Source: Streptomyces sp. GESEQ-35
GTDB lineage: Bacteria; Actinomycetota; Actinomycetes; Streptomycetales; Streptomycetaceae
NCBI RefSeq assembly: GCF_017948485.1
Contig: NZ_JAFFSX010000020.1
Coordinates: 62,001-126,000 of the forward strand
Direction: 5' to 3'
Length of the DNA stretch: 64,000 nucleotides
Shown here: one piece after another, positions 33,278 through 41,632 of the stretch
Layout: each line of letters begins with the position of its first letter
Position numbering within the stretch: the first letter of the stretch is position 1
Position numbers and translations under genes: made by a program
Notes under the pieces: generated by a model
The model's database searches: none
Seen by the model: the letters and a program-made list of their open reading frames with translations, nothing else
What the model was told of the DNA's origin: nothing

Positions 33278-33562
33278 AGCACGTAGGAGTCCGGGCCCAC
33301 CTGGACCAGCAACCTCGCCGACGGCAAAGGTCCGCAACTTTCGTTGGCGCATTCCGCCACTCAGGGAACCTCATGCCATCGGCTCCTCGGAGGGCTCAGA
33401 GGACAACGAATGGGACGGCATCACCTCCGGGTCCGCCTCAGGATCAGCCCTCACCCACAGCAGATCCGCGAACTGCGCGACGATCCGGCTCCGGCCACCA
33501 CAACGACCTCTGACCGAGGGCTGTGGCAGCCCCCGCCGCCGCCTGATCAGGAGACCACCGCC

Positions 33563-33961
33563 ATGACAGACACCGCACACGCCACATCCGTACCCGACTG
33601 GGTCCTGAAGTTCATGGACGCCATCGACACCCTGGACTTCGATGAGGGCTTCGCGCCACTGACCGAGGACACCGACATGTTCTTCGGCACCGCGCACATC
33701 CACGGCGCCGAGGACATCAAGGCCTTCTTCGTCAAGATCGACGAGCCGCTGATCATCAGGCATGAGGTCCTGGAGTTCTGGGCCGCCGGCGACGGCGTCC
33801 GCCTGCTTCGTGGCGAGGCGACCATGGCCAAGAAGAGCGAGCCGGACCAGGTGGTGCGCGCCCCGTTCATGCACATCTTCTACCTCGACCGGGAGGAGCC
33901 GGTCCGCGTCCGGGCGCTCCGCGTCACCGCGGGCCCGCTCCAGACCGACGCCGTGATGTGA
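33563..33961 (+). CDS. SnoaL/NTF2-like protein
   Basis: 132 residues. VLKFMDAIDTLDFDEGFAPL, DTDMFFGTAHIHGAEDIKAF and the beta strands VRLLRGEATMAKKS and PFMHIFYLDREEPVRVRALR fit the NTF2-like fold. ATG 33563 has a CAGGAG site; the frame upstream to 33344 is not protein-like. It stands alone. A ligand or reaction cannot be named. Confidence 0.8.
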   Translation: MTDTAHATSVPDWVLKFMDAIDTLDFDEGFAPLTEDTDMFFGTAHIHGAEDIKAFFVKIDEPLIIRHEVLEFWAAGDGVRLLRGEATMAKKSEPDQVVRAPFMHIFYLDREEPVRVRALRVTAGPLQTDAVM

Positions 33962-34118
33962 CCCTGCGGAGAGCTTCCTGCGCTCGTACCCGCAGGATCG
34001 CGCAGGCGATCACGGCGAAGCTCTTCTCGGCAATCCGCTCTTCGGTGAGCCGGAGTTGGGACGAGTGCAGGCTCGTGAAGGGCCCGGGCCGAGAGTAGTT
34101 GGGCACGTCATCGGTCAT
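33924..34118 (-). other. Short ORF of uncertain reality (65 codons)
   Basis: It begins MTDDVPNYSRPGPFTSLHSS and continues QLRLTEERIAEKSFAVIACA. The YSRPGPFTSL...LTEERxAE pattern faintly recalls the N-terminus of transglutaminase-like proteins, but the expected core is missing and the ORF overlaps the NTF2-like gene antisense. It is probably a degenerate remnant. Confidence 0.25.
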
Positions 34119-34526
34119 AACCGGGCAGGGTAAGGGCCGGGGTTGACATCGTGAGCGACTCAAACTGATGAGCTCTGGTGTTCCTGAAACCCGCCGACAT
34201 TGCTGCCGCCGGAGGATCTCGGACAACCCGTACCGGCCTGAGGGCACACCACCATGGGCGGGCTCCGGACCTGACCACGGACGTAAGGGCGTTACTGACG
34301 CCGTCGCTGCACCGCAGCTCGCCGGCCGCCGGCCGGGCGCGGGCCGGGGAGTCAACTTGATGTCAGCCGCTTCAATGAGGACACCCTGCTTCCGGTTGTC
34401 ACTACCATCACTACAACAGGGCCCTGATGCATGTGTCGCCCGGCTGGCATCAGCCCGGCACAGTGCATGTGTGTGGCAGGCCCTTCAACTGCGGCCTTTT
34501 GGCCCGAGAAAGAGTGGTGCGGCCCC
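34119..34526. other. Intergenic region upstream of the coiled-coil/winged-helix gene
   Basis: About 400 bp with no recognisable gene; it should contain the promoter of the gene at 34527. Confidence 0.3.
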
Positions 34527-35165
34527 ATGTCCGAGCATGCCTCCCCCACCGAACTGACCTCGCAGTACACCGCCCAGGTCACAGCCGACCTGGAAGGAAA
34601 CGCCAAAGAACAGGAACGTATCGACGCGGAAATCACCGCTCTGCAGGAGCAGTTGACCGCTTTGCAGCGTGACCACCAGGTGCTGGTGAGCATTCAGCGG
34701 GCGATTGATGCGGCGCCGGCCGCCGCAGAGCCCACGGCGGACAGCGCCAAGATTCCCGCTGCCCGCAGGAAGTCGGCCACTGCCACTGCCCCGGGCGCCG
34801 GCGCGCGGGCGAAGAAGACCGCCCCTGAGCCCGGTCGTGACGCAGTCGCAAAGCCGACCGCCGCCCCGCGCGCGGGCAAGGCCGCCAAGACTTCGCAGCC
34901 GACACTGGTCGACCTGGTCCGCCGCTACCTCGGTGAACAGAGCGAACCGCGCTCGGCAGCGGAGATCGCCACCGCACTCGGCCAGGCCCATCCCGACCGC
35001 AACGTCAAGACGACCGTCGTGCGCACCACCGTCGAAGGGCTGGTGGCCCGCAATCAGGCACAGCGCGCCAAACAGGGCAGCTCCGTCTTCTACACCACGC
35101 CCGACACACAGGAGCAGGCCACACCGCCGCAGACCACGAAGGACTCTGCACCGGCCGACGCATGA
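34527..35165 (+). CDS. Coiled-coil and winged-helix protein, putative regulator
   Basis: 212 residues in three parts. An N-terminal coiled coil of about 60 residues (VTADLEGNAKEQERIDAEIT, LQEQLTALQRDHQVLVSIQ) is followed by an Ala/Lys/Pro-rich, H1-like linker (residues 65-130) and a C-terminal winged-helix-like domain (LVDLVRRYLGEQSEPRSAAE, then HPDRNVKTTVVRTTVEGLVA). This looks like a DNA-binding protein with a dimerisation helix. The ATG at 34527 is used; upstream codons are not protein-like. Related Streptomyces genes are labelled regulatory proteins, without known targets. Confidence 0.7.
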   Translation: MSEHASPTELTSQYTAQVTADLEGNAKEQERIDAEITALQEQLTALQRDHQVLVSIQRAIDAAPAAAEPTADSAKIPAARRKSATATAPGAGARAKKTAPEPGRDAVAKPTAAPRAGKAAKTSQPTLVDLVRRYLGEQSEPRSAAEIATALGQAHPDRNVKTTVVRTTVEGLVARNQAQRAKQGSSVFYTTPDTQEQATPPQTTKDSAPADA

Positions 35166-35230
35166 CACCAAGGCACTCCGGACGGCCGACCAGCACTGTT
35201 AGCCCTCCTGGACTCGGCTGACGCGTGCAT

Positions 35231-35258
35231 CGGGAGCCCTGGGATCTCAGGGCTCCCG
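35231..35258. terminator. Bidirectional hairpin terminator
   Basis: Eleven-base perfect arms (CGGGAGCCCTG and its complement) with a 6-base loop lie between the convergent genes at 34527 (+) and 35280 (-). Confidence 0.75.
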
Positions 35259-35279
35259 CGTGAGCGGCTGCGCCTGGCG

Positions 35280-35590
35280 TCAATGTGCGAACTTCTCGAT
35301 GGCCGCCGGGGTGACCGGGGTGAAGAAGTTGACGACGTTGCCGTCGGGGTCGCGGAACAGCAGCGACCGGTTACCCCAGGACATCGTGGTGGGCTCGTTG
35401 ACGAAGTCGGTGATGAAGCCGGTCAGGTTCTGGTGAACGCGGTCCACGTCCTCGACGCGGAACTCGGTGATCACGCTGTGGTTGTCCGCCGGGCGGGCAG
35501 AGCCCGGGGCGAACTGCGGAACGGTGCGGGTGCCGGCGATCGCGAGGGTGGCGTTGGGGGGTCGTGAGTTCGGCGAAGTCCTCAGTCCAT
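35280..35590 (-). pseudogene. Broken VOC-family (glyoxalase-like) gene
   Basis: The C-terminal half is clear: TVPQFAPGSARPADNHSVIT, VEDVDRVHQNLTGFI and SLLFRDPDGNVVNFFTPV. The preceding residues (TEDFAELTTP) are in another frame, shifted at a run of six C/G at 35553-35558, and the first half of the domain is missing. Upstream lies the IS5-family element, whose insertion or a linked deletion removed the 5' end. The tract just upstream holds three GGTTGATGG-like repeats. Confidence 0.75.
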
Positions 35591-35647
35591 GGTGATCTCC
35601 TCGGTTGATGGGTTGATGGGGTTGATGGAGTCGCTGCATGCCGCAGG

Positions 35648-36562
35648 CTAGGGCGTGTTTCGAAGTAGGCGTAGCCATTCGTTGATGGCTGTGACGTGCA
35701 GGGTGGCCAGGTAGCGGACCGCGAGTTTGTCGAAGCGGGTCGCTGCCGCCCGGTGGCGCTTGATGCGGTTGATGCCGCACTCCACGGCATGACGGCCGCG
35801 GTAGTCGAGGCGGTCGAAGGCAGGCGAACGTCCACCGCGGCTGCCGCGCCGGCGTCGGTGTCCGGCCTGGTCATCGGGTTCGGGGATGGTGCAAGCGATC
35901 CCGCGTCGGCGCAGGTGGCCGCGGATGGCACGGGAGGAATAGGCCTTGTCGGCCCGTACCCGCTCCGGCCGGGTTCGGGGGTGGCCACCGCCGGGTCGGC
36001 TGATACGGATACCGGCCATGACCGCCTCGAACCGCGGGGCATCGCCCGCCTGCCCGCCGCTGAGGACCAACGACAAGGGTTTCTGGCCGTCTTCGCAGGC
36101 CAAGTGCAGCTTGGTCGACAGACCGCCGCGGGAGCGGCCCAGCGCATGATCGTCGGGCTCACAAACCGTCCCGCCGGGCAGCTCGCTCTGCAAGTGCCCG
36201 TGGCGACGGGCTCCGGCCGCGTGCTGATGCGCCCGCATGATGGTGGAGTCCACGCTCACCTGCCAGCCGATCAGTCCCGCCGCATCGGCCCGGGCCTGCA
36301 GAGCGGCCAGGATGTGTGCCCAGGTCCCGTTGCGTTGCCAGCGGCGGAAGAGGGCGTAGACCGCATGCCAGGAGCCGTAGCAGTCCGGGACGTCCCGCCA
36401 GGGTGCGCCGACCCGCACCCGCCACCTGATGCCGTCGATGAGTTGCCGCTTGGTCCATTGCGAGGGTCGGCCCGGTCGCCTGGGAGCGGGTAACAACGGC
36501 TCCAGGATTGCCCATTGAGCGTCGCTCAGGTCGAACCGCCTCGTCACCGCTAAGGTGACCAC
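35648..36562 (-). CDS. IS5-family DDE transposase
   Basis: 304 residues, apparently intact. The N-terminal DNA-binding part is LSDAQWAILEPLLPAPRRPG and IRWRVRVGAPWRDVPDCYGS. The catalytic residues are in VSVDSTIMRAHQHAAGARR (D), RVRADKAYSS (D) and VECGINRIKRHRAAATRFDK (E). GTG 36562 is the start. The stop codon (TAG) uses the TA at the element boundary. An intact frame and near-perfect terminal repeats suggest recent insertion compared with the other, decayed elements here. Confidence 0.9.
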   Translation of the reverse strand: MVTLAVTRRFDLSDAQWAILEPLLPAPRRPGRPSQWTKRQLIDGIRWRVRVGAPWRDVPDCYGSWHAVYALFRRWQRNGTWAHILAALQARADAAGLIGWQVSVDSTIMRAHQHAAGARRHGHLQSELPGGTVCEPDDHALGRSRGGLSTKLHLACEDGQKPLSLVLSGGQAGDAPRFEAVMAGIRISRPGGGHPRTRPERVRADKAYSSRAIRGHLRRRGIACTIPEPDDQAGHRRRRGSRGGRSPAFDRLDYRGRHAVECGINRIKRHRAAATRFDKLAVRYLATLHVTAINEWLRLLRNTP

Positions 36563-36670
36563 GAGGTCTCCGGTGTCTGGTTCTTCTTGGTCGATGAACC
36601 CTCTACCGGAGACCTCGCTACTTCCCGCTCAGGACACGCCGCCGCTCAACACACTTCGAACCACGCCCTA
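35649..36670 (-). mobile_element. Complete IS5-family insertion sequence
   Basis: Terminal inverted repeats TAGGGCGTGTTTCGAAGT (35649-35666) and, reversed at 36653-36670, TAGGGCGTGGTTCGAAGT differ at one position. Both ends carry TA next to GGGCG, consistent with a TA-type target site. The element is about 1.02 kb and encodes one intact transposase. It separates a truncated VOC gene from an alpha/beta hydrolase gene whose TAG stop codon is formed at the element edge. Confidence 0.85.
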
Positions 36671-37429
36671 ACCGTCCACACGGGACCAGAATGCGGTCAG
36701 GGCGCGCGCCGCCGGGTGCGGGTTCGTCACCGGCCACCAGTGCCCGGCATTGGCGAGTTCGGCGATCTCGGCACCGGCGGCCTCGCCTGCGGACCGGTGC
36801 TGCGCAGGCGTTCCACTGGCTTGTTCGGCGTCCGCGAGGGCGATCAGGGCCAGGCCGGGCCGCTGTCGCGCCTTCGCGAGGCCGCGGCCCGCGTCGGCCA
36901 TCACCGGCTGGACGGCCGACCGCAGAAGCGAGAGCACCGCCCGCCCCATGCCGTCGTCCATCCCGGCGGCCACGCGTTCCGCGGCCGGGCCGGTCATGCC
37001 GAGTGCGCCGACGACCTCCAGTCGCTGCGCCAGCGTGCCGCCGAAGAGTTCCTTCACCGAGGCCTCGCCTGCCCCTTCCTGTTGCCACACCTGGGCCCGC
37101 GCGTGCCAGACATAGTCCGGGTCGAAGAGGCCGAGTGCGTCCGATGCCCAACTGCGGATCAGATCCGGGCGGGTCATCGCGATCTGGACGACGTGCGCGC
37201 CACCCCAGTCGTGGCCGACGAGATCGACGGGTTCCCGGAACTGCTCCAGCCGCGCGGCGAGCCAATCGCGGTAGCCCTCGACGGTGGCGGAGAAGTCGTT
37301 CGACGCGGGCACCCCGAAGCCGGGCGGGGACAGCGACACCGCGTCGTCCCGGCCGAGCGCGGCGATCAGCGGTCCCCACACGCCGGGGCTCTCCGGATTG
37401 CCGTGCACGAGTACCAGAGGAGCAGGCAT
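36668..37429 (-). CDS. Alpha/beta hydrolase (epoxide/haloalkane-type)
   Basis: 253 residues. LVLVHGNPESPGVWGPLIAA carries the HGNP oxyanion motif, DLVGHDWGGAHVVQIA shows an Asp nucleophile as in epoxide hydrolases and dehalogenases, and LANAGHWWPVTNP holds the catalytic His. The stop codon TAG is created by the edge of the IS5 element, so a few native C-terminal residues may have been replaced, although the domain looks complete. ATG 37429 has better spacing to AAGGAG than ATG 37432. The TetR gene is directly upstream on the same strand. Confidence 0.85.
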   Translation of the reverse strand: MPAPLVLVHGNPESPGVWGPLIAALGRDDAVSLSPPGFGVPASNDFSATVEGYRDWLAARLEQFREPVDLVGHDWGGAHVVQIAMTRPDLIRSWASDALGLFDPDYVWHARAQVWQQEGAGEASVKELFGGTLAQRLEVVGALGMTGPAAERVAAGMDDGMGRAVLSLLRSAVQPVMADAGRGLAKARQRPGLALIALADAEQASGTPAQHRSAGEAAGAEIAELANAGHWWPVTNPHPAARALTAFWSRVDG

Positions 37430-37442
37430 CATCTCTCCTTAG

Positions 37443-37460
37443 TTGCGTGTATGTATGCAA
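37443..37460 (-). promoter_or_regulatory. Candidate TetR operator before the hydrolase gene
   Basis: TTGCGTGTATGTATGCAA is an imperfect palindrome (TTGC/GCAA outer arms) in the 70-bp gap between the TetR gene and the hydrolase gene. The surrounding AT-rich sequence suits a promoter. Confidence 0.5.
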
Positions 37461-37502
37461 GTAAATGTAGCAGCGGCCGGTGCGGGAGACCACTGCCGGA
37501 AG

Positions 37503-38111
37503 CTACGGCGTGACAGCGAAGGCCGCGCGTACCGAGCGCGTCGCCTCCTGGATGAGGGCGGGGACGTTGCGAACCGGAGGTTGGGCGATGAGTTGCAGCC
37601 CGGTCCCGCGGACCAGGGCGACGATCAGCACGGCGGCCGCGGCCGGGTTCGCGTCGGGTCGGATGGACCCGTCGGCGACGCCCTGGCGGACCACGTTCGC
37701 CAGGAGCTGCCGGAAGTCGGCGTCCCGGCGGGCGAACAGTGGAGCCAACACGGGGTCGGCTGCGATCGCCTCGCCCCACAGTTGCAGGAACGCGCGCGCC
37801 GACGGTGTCCGCCGTGCGACGTTGCACAGGTACGCCTCGATGATCCGCACCAGGTGGTCCAGGCCGTCTCCCTGGTAGGCGGGGACGTCGAACCGCTGCG
37901 CCTCGTCGACCACGGCTTCCAACAGCCGTTCCCGGCTGCCGAAATGGTGGTAGACGATGCCGCGGCTGTACCCGGCGGCTTCCCCGACCTCGGCGAGCGT
38001 GACGGCTCGCGACCCGCTGCGCGCGATGAGCGCCATCGCCGCGTCCAGCACGCGCCGTTCGGTCTCGGCGCGTCGTTGCTCCTGCGTTCGCCTGGCCGGC
38101 CGATCGGTCAT
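37503..38111 (-). CDS. TetR/AcrR-family regulator
   Basis: 202 residues. The N-terminal HTH is VLDAAMALIARSGSRAVTLA then VGEAAGYSRGIVYHHFGSRE. The C-terminal part is helical with FLQLWGEAIAADPVLAPLF. It is followed by the hydrolase gene on the same strand after 70 bp and probably controls it through the TTGC/GCAA palindrome between them. The region 38112-38385 upstream shows no gene. Confidence 0.88.
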   Translation of the reverse strand: MTDRPARRTQEQRRAETERRVLDAAMALIARSGSRAVTLAEVGEAAGYSRGIVYHHFGSRERLLEAVVDEAQRFDVPAYQGDGLDHLVRIIEAYLCNVARRTPSARAFLQLWGEAIAADPVLAPLFARRDADFRQLLANVVRQGVADGSIRPDANPAAAAVLIVALVRGTGLQLIAQPPVRNVPALIQEATRSVRAAFAVTP

Positions 38112-38385
38112 GCGTCATACCCCCTGGCCAGCCTCGTGGTCAACGAAGTGTGCCACGGCGTCCTCCCGCAGGTCTCCCGCCCTCTGACCTCGATGCCGTT
38201 TGCCGGCCACGCCGGGTGTGTCAGCCGCTATCCGGATCTCGTGGGTCAGCTGGATTCGACCAGCGTCCACGACTCGTCAGGGACCAGACGCAGCCAGCGT
38301 GCTGATCACGGCCACGCTCCGTCTTCGAGACACGGCCTAGGAGAAATAGTGGACAGAATCGGTCCAGTGGATCCGCAAGGTCACC

Positions 38386-38800
38386 TCATGCCGGTACCGG
38401 CGACGGACCAGTGTCGGCGCGCCCTCTTCTTTCGCGCGGACGTGGGAGCCGTCCACGCACGCGCGGGACCAGTCGAGTTCGCCGGCCGCGTTCAGCTCGG
38501 CGAGCAGGATGCGGTGCAGTTGGTCGAAGACGCCGGCCTGCTGCCACCGATTCAGGCGCCGCCGGCAGGTCTGTCCGGAGCCGAACCCCAGTTCCGGGGG
38601 CAGGAGTTACCAGGCTATGGCGTTGTGCAGGACGTACAGGATGCTCTGCAGACACAGCCGGTCCGCCACCGGCCGCGGGCCGTGGGCCCGGCGACTTCTC
38701 CGGCCAGGGCGGCAGCAGCGGCTCGATCAGCGCCCACAAGTCGTCGTCCACGATCCACGGCCGGGTGCTCGCATCCTCCCGAACGGCGGAATCGTCACAC
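38386..38800 (-). pseudogene. N-terminal half of a decayed IS5-like transposase
   Basis: Read across frames: VDDDLWALIEPLLPPWPEKS, then VLHNAIAW, an in-frame stop, LLPPELGFGSGQTC, QQAGVFDQLHRILLAELNAA and DWSRACVDGSHVRAKE. At least one frameshift and one stop codon are present and the catalytic C-terminal half is missing. The complementary part of the same kind of transposase lies at 40330-40535 in the opposite orientation. Confidence 0.8.
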
Positions 38801-38957
38801 CGGTCACGCCGGACCAGGGCATTTCAACAAGATCAAGTTACGAGCTCGTAGGACACGGTCTGATACTGCAACGGTTTTCGGCGTGACTGATTGCCAGGCT
38901 GTTCGCCGGCCTGGGCATCGATGGGGATCTTGGTGATACCGGGGCGTAACGGGGAGG

Positions 38958-39392
38958 CTAGCGAGGTGCCGCGAGTACGTCCCGGAGTACGTTCTCAAGC
39001 GTGACGCGGGCCAGCTCGTGTCTCAGGGTCTCCTCGATGCCCTCGTAGATGCCCTGCATCGCCGGCTGGATGCCGTAACCCACCACGCATCCCTGGTCCG
39101 GGGTGGTGCGGTGCATTGCGAACAGCGGGCCGGGTTCCACTGCCTCGTACACGTCGAGCAGGGTCATCGACCCCAGCTCGCGCGCCAGCGACCAGCCCGC
39201 GCCCACGCCCCGCCGGGACTCCACGAGCCCGGCCCTGCGCAGCTCGCCGAGCAGCCGCCTGATCACCACGGGGTTGGTGTTCGCGCTGGCCGCGATCTGC
39301 TCGGATGTGGCGACCTCATGACCCTGGCGCTGATAGAGACCGATCCAGGCCAGCGCGTGGGCGGCAATGGTCAGCCTGCTGTTGGCACTCAT
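38958..39392 (-). CDS. Rrf2-family transcriptional regulator
   Basis: 144 residues. The HTH is RLTIAAHALAWIGLYQRQGH then ATSEQIAASANTNPVVIRRL, followed by LRRAGLVESRRGVGAGWSLA. Only one cysteine (DQGCVVGYG) is present in the region where Fe-S members have three, so cluster binding is unlikely. It belongs to the YwnA-like Rrf2 group that responds to electrophiles or disulfide stress. A GAGGAGG site precedes ATG 39392. It is divergent from the SDR gene at 39521, with a perfect operator-like repeat between. Confidence 0.88.
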   Translation of the reverse strand: MSANSRLTIAAHALAWIGLYQRQGHEVATSEQIAASANTNPVVIRRLLGELRRAGLVESRRGVGAGWSLARELGSMTLLDVYEAVEPGPLFAMHRTTPDQGCVVGYGIQPAMQGIYEGIEETLRHELARVTLENVLRDVLAAPR

Positions 39393-39422
39393 GAACCCCT
39401 CCTCTCGGCCGCAACGCTTTAT

Positions 39423-39472
39423 GTTACGACAGCACAGTCGTAACAGCGAAGGTTGCAACAGGCTGTCGTAAC
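39423..39472. promoter_or_regulatory. Rrf2 operator cluster between regulator and SDR gene
   Basis: GTTACGAC-N6-GTCGTAAC (39423-39444) has perfect 8-bp arms. A second, imperfect copy follows (GTTGCAAC at 39452-39459 with GTCGTAAC at 39465-39472). A further GTTGCGAC half site lies at 39480-39487. Confidence 0.75.
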
Positions 39473-39520
39473 AATTAACGTTGCGACTGCCGGGAAGAGT
39501 CAATCAACGAGGTGAGAAGA

Positions 39521-40270
39521 ATGAGCAAGCCACTCGCGGGCAAGGTCGCCCTGGTCACCGGGGGGTCGCGCGGACTGGGAGCCGCGACCGTACGACTGCT
39601 GGCCGAGCAGGGCGCCGACGTCGCCTTCACCTACGTCAGCTCCGAGAAGCGGGCGCAGGCCGTCGTCGACGAGGTGCACGGCAAGGGGGCCAAGGCCGTC
39701 GCCTTCAAGTCCGACCAGGCGGACATGAGTCGGGCGCCGGCGCTGATCGACGACGTGGTCGCGCACTTCGGCGGCCTGGACATCCTCGTCAACAACGCGG
39801 CGATCCCCGCGACTGGCACGGTGGACGACCCGGACGCCGACACCGCCGCACTGGACCGGATGCACGCCACCAACTACCTCGGCGTGATCGCCGTCATCCG
39901 GGCCGCCTCCCGAGTGCTGCGCACGGGCGGCCGCATCATCACGGTGAGTTCCGGACTGGGCTCCCGGGTCGGTGTCCCGGGAGCTGCCGACTACTCGGCG
40001 ACCAAGTCAGGGATCGAGAGGTACACCATGGGGGCCGCACGCGACCTCGGGCCCCGCAACATCACGGCCAACGTCGTGGAGGCCGGACTGATGGAGGGCG
40101 GCATGCAACCGCCGGACCCCGAGACCCTCAAGGCCATGGTCAGCTCGCTGTCCCTGCAACGCATGGGGCACCCCGACGAAATCGCCGCGGCGATCGCCTT
40201 CCTGGCCAGCCCCGCCGCGTCGTACGTCACGGGCGCGGTGCTGGACGCCCACGGTGGCTACAACGCCTGA
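39521..40270 (+). CDS. Short-chain dehydrogenase/reductase
   Basis: 249 residues, classical SDR. The cofactor motif is VALVTGGSRGLGAATVRLLA (TGxxxGxG), followed by ILVNNAAIPATG (NNAG-like), catalytic Ser in ITVSSGLGS, and YSATKSGIE (YxxxK). The FTYVSSEKRAQ stretch after the second strand favours NADPH. ATG 39521 follows a GAGGTGAG site; GTG 39512 is an alternative. It is the divergent partner and probable target of the Rrf2 regulator. Confidence 0.9.
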   Translation: MSKPLAGKVALVTGGSRGLGAATVRLLAEQGADVAFTYVSSEKRAQAVVDEVHGKGAKAVAFKSDQADMSRAPALIDDVVAHFGGLDILVNNAAIPATGTVDDPDADTAALDRMHATNYLGVIAVIRAASRVLRTGGRIITVSSGLGSRVGVPGAADYSATKSGIERYTMGAARDLGPRNITANVVEAGLMEGGMQPPDPETLKAMVSSLSLQRMGHPDEIAAAIAFLASPAASYVTGAVLDAHGGYNA

Positions 40271-40286
40271 ACCGGGAACCCCTGCC

Positions 40287-40322
40287 GCGCGCCCCGAAGG
40301 ACATCGCGCCTTCGGGGCGCGC
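40287..40322 (+). terminator. Hairpin terminator after the SDR gene
   Basis: Perfect 14-bp arms (GCGCGCCCCGAAGG and complement) with an 8-base loop, 17 bp after the stop codon. Confidence 0.78.
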
Positions 40323-40329
40323 GCCGCAG

Positions 40330-40535
40330 ACGACCCGCGCGTGCGTGGACGGCTCCCACGTGCGCGCGAAAGAGGGGGAGCCGCGACCGGTCCATCGCTG
40401 GCCTACCGGCGGACGACGGGCAGCAAGCGCCAGCTGATCTGCGACGGCAAGGGCACCCCGCTGCACGTCATCACGACCGCCCCCAACGTCTACGACATCA
40501 CCCAATCCCTCGACCTCGCCGACGGCATTCACTGA
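40330..40535 (+). pseudogene. Middle part of a decayed IS5-like transposase
   Basis: RACVDGSHVRAKEGE is followed, one frame over, by RRTTGSKRQLICDGKGTPLH and ITTAPNVYDITQSLDLADGI. This continues the transposase whose N-terminal part lies at 38386-38800 on the other strand. The two pieces share a 38-bp stretch (38428-38465 and 40336-40373, one mismatch) in inverted orientation. The C-terminal catalytic Glu region is absent. Confidence 0.8.
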
Positions 40536-41497
40536 CGGATCAGGCCCGTGCGTTTGACAGTCGCCAGCAGCGGGGTGGTGTCGATGCCGGTGACCCCGTC
40601 GAGGGGGCCGATCGTGTCGGTGAGGAAGGCGTACAGGGCGTCGAGGTCCGCGGCGGCGAGTGCGACGAGCAGGTTGGCGGGGCCGGTGGTGGCGGCGCAG
40701 AAGCGGACCTGCGGGTGGGCGCCGAGAGTCCGCGCGGTCTCCTGGAGGTTGCCGGGGCGTACGGCGATCCACAGCAGGGCTTCGGCGCGCGCGCCCAACA
40801 GCGCGAGGTCGAGCTCGGTCGCCAGGCGCAGGACCTGGCCGCACAGCAACGTGTCCAGCCGCCGGCGGGCGGTGAGCGCGGTGGTTCCGGCGCGGCGGGC
40901 GAGGTCTGTGTAGGTGGCCCGCCCGTCCTCGGCCGGCGCCGTGATCAGGGCGGTGTCGATGTCGAGGGGCGCGGGTGGCGCCGTTCGTTGTGCCGGGTCT
41001 GGGGTGAGCCGGTCCAGTTCCTCAGGGGAGAGGAGACCGGCAGTCCAGCGCAGCGCGGTGGGGAAGACCCGTAGCAGGGTGTGCGAGGTCCAGGAGCCGA
41101 CGGCGTCGGTGGCGGGCAGGTCGCGCAGCAGGAGGGTGTTGCGGGCCTCGGGGTCGTCGAGGAAGAAGACCGTGGAGATCTCGTCGCCGCCGCCGAGGAT
41201 GTCGACCCAGACGGTGTCGGTGCGTCGGGCGAGTGCGCGGGCAACTTGATGGATCTTGTTGGGGCGACAGCGGATGCGCAGGGCGATGGGGATCAGGTGT
41301 GGGAAGCATGCCGGGTTGCGTACGGCCGTGGCGCGCAGGGTGCCGTCGGCGTACAGGGGTGTGACGCGACGTACGACGGTGCGCTCCGACAGGCCCAGGC
41401 AGTGGGCCAGCGTGCGCCATGAGGCGCGCGGTGAGGCGACGAGGGCCGCCGCGATCCGGCGATCGATCTCGTCGAGTGTCTGGCGCATGATCTGCAT
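40529..41497 (-). CDS. Lrp/AsnC-family regulator with duplicated domains
   Basis: 322 residues. The N-terminal HTH is LDEIDRRIAAALVASPRASW then LGLSERTVVRRVTPLYADGT. A ligand-binding region follows. A second HTH-like unit (DIDTALITAPAEDGRATYTD then LARRAGTTALTARRRLDTLL) precedes a C-terminal RAM-like domain (FCAATTGPANLLVALAAADL). The double HTH-RAM layout is the long form of AsnC regulators in actinobacteria. ATG 41497 or 41488 may be used; neither has a strong ribosome site. It is divergent from the amidohydrolase gene, its likely target. Confidence 0.82.
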   Translation of the reverse strand: MQIMRQTLDEIDRRIAAALVASPRASWRTLAHCLGLSERTVVRRVTPLYADGTLRATAVRNPACFPHLIPIALRIRCRPNKIHQVARALARRTDTVWVDILGGGDEISTVFFLDDPEARNTLLLRDLPATDAVGSWTSHTLLRVFPTALRWTAGLLSPEELDRLTPDPAQRTAPPAPLDIDTALITAPAEDGRATYTDLARRAGTTALTARRRLDTLLCGQVLRLATELDLALLGARAEALLWIAVRPGNLQETARTLGAHPQVRFCAATTGPANLLVALAAADLDALYAFLTDTIGPLDGVTGIDTTPLLATVKRTGLIRQ

Positions 41498-41632
41498 GAT
41501 AGGGCGCCTGTGTGGCGTCTTTCCTGTTTCAGCTGCCGCCCAATGTCCGTGGATCGGCGGAAGGGCCGTACGTCTGTCCTTGTCAGTGCACGTGGTGAAC
41601 GCCCGTGTCGAGACGGCAAATGGGAGAAGACG

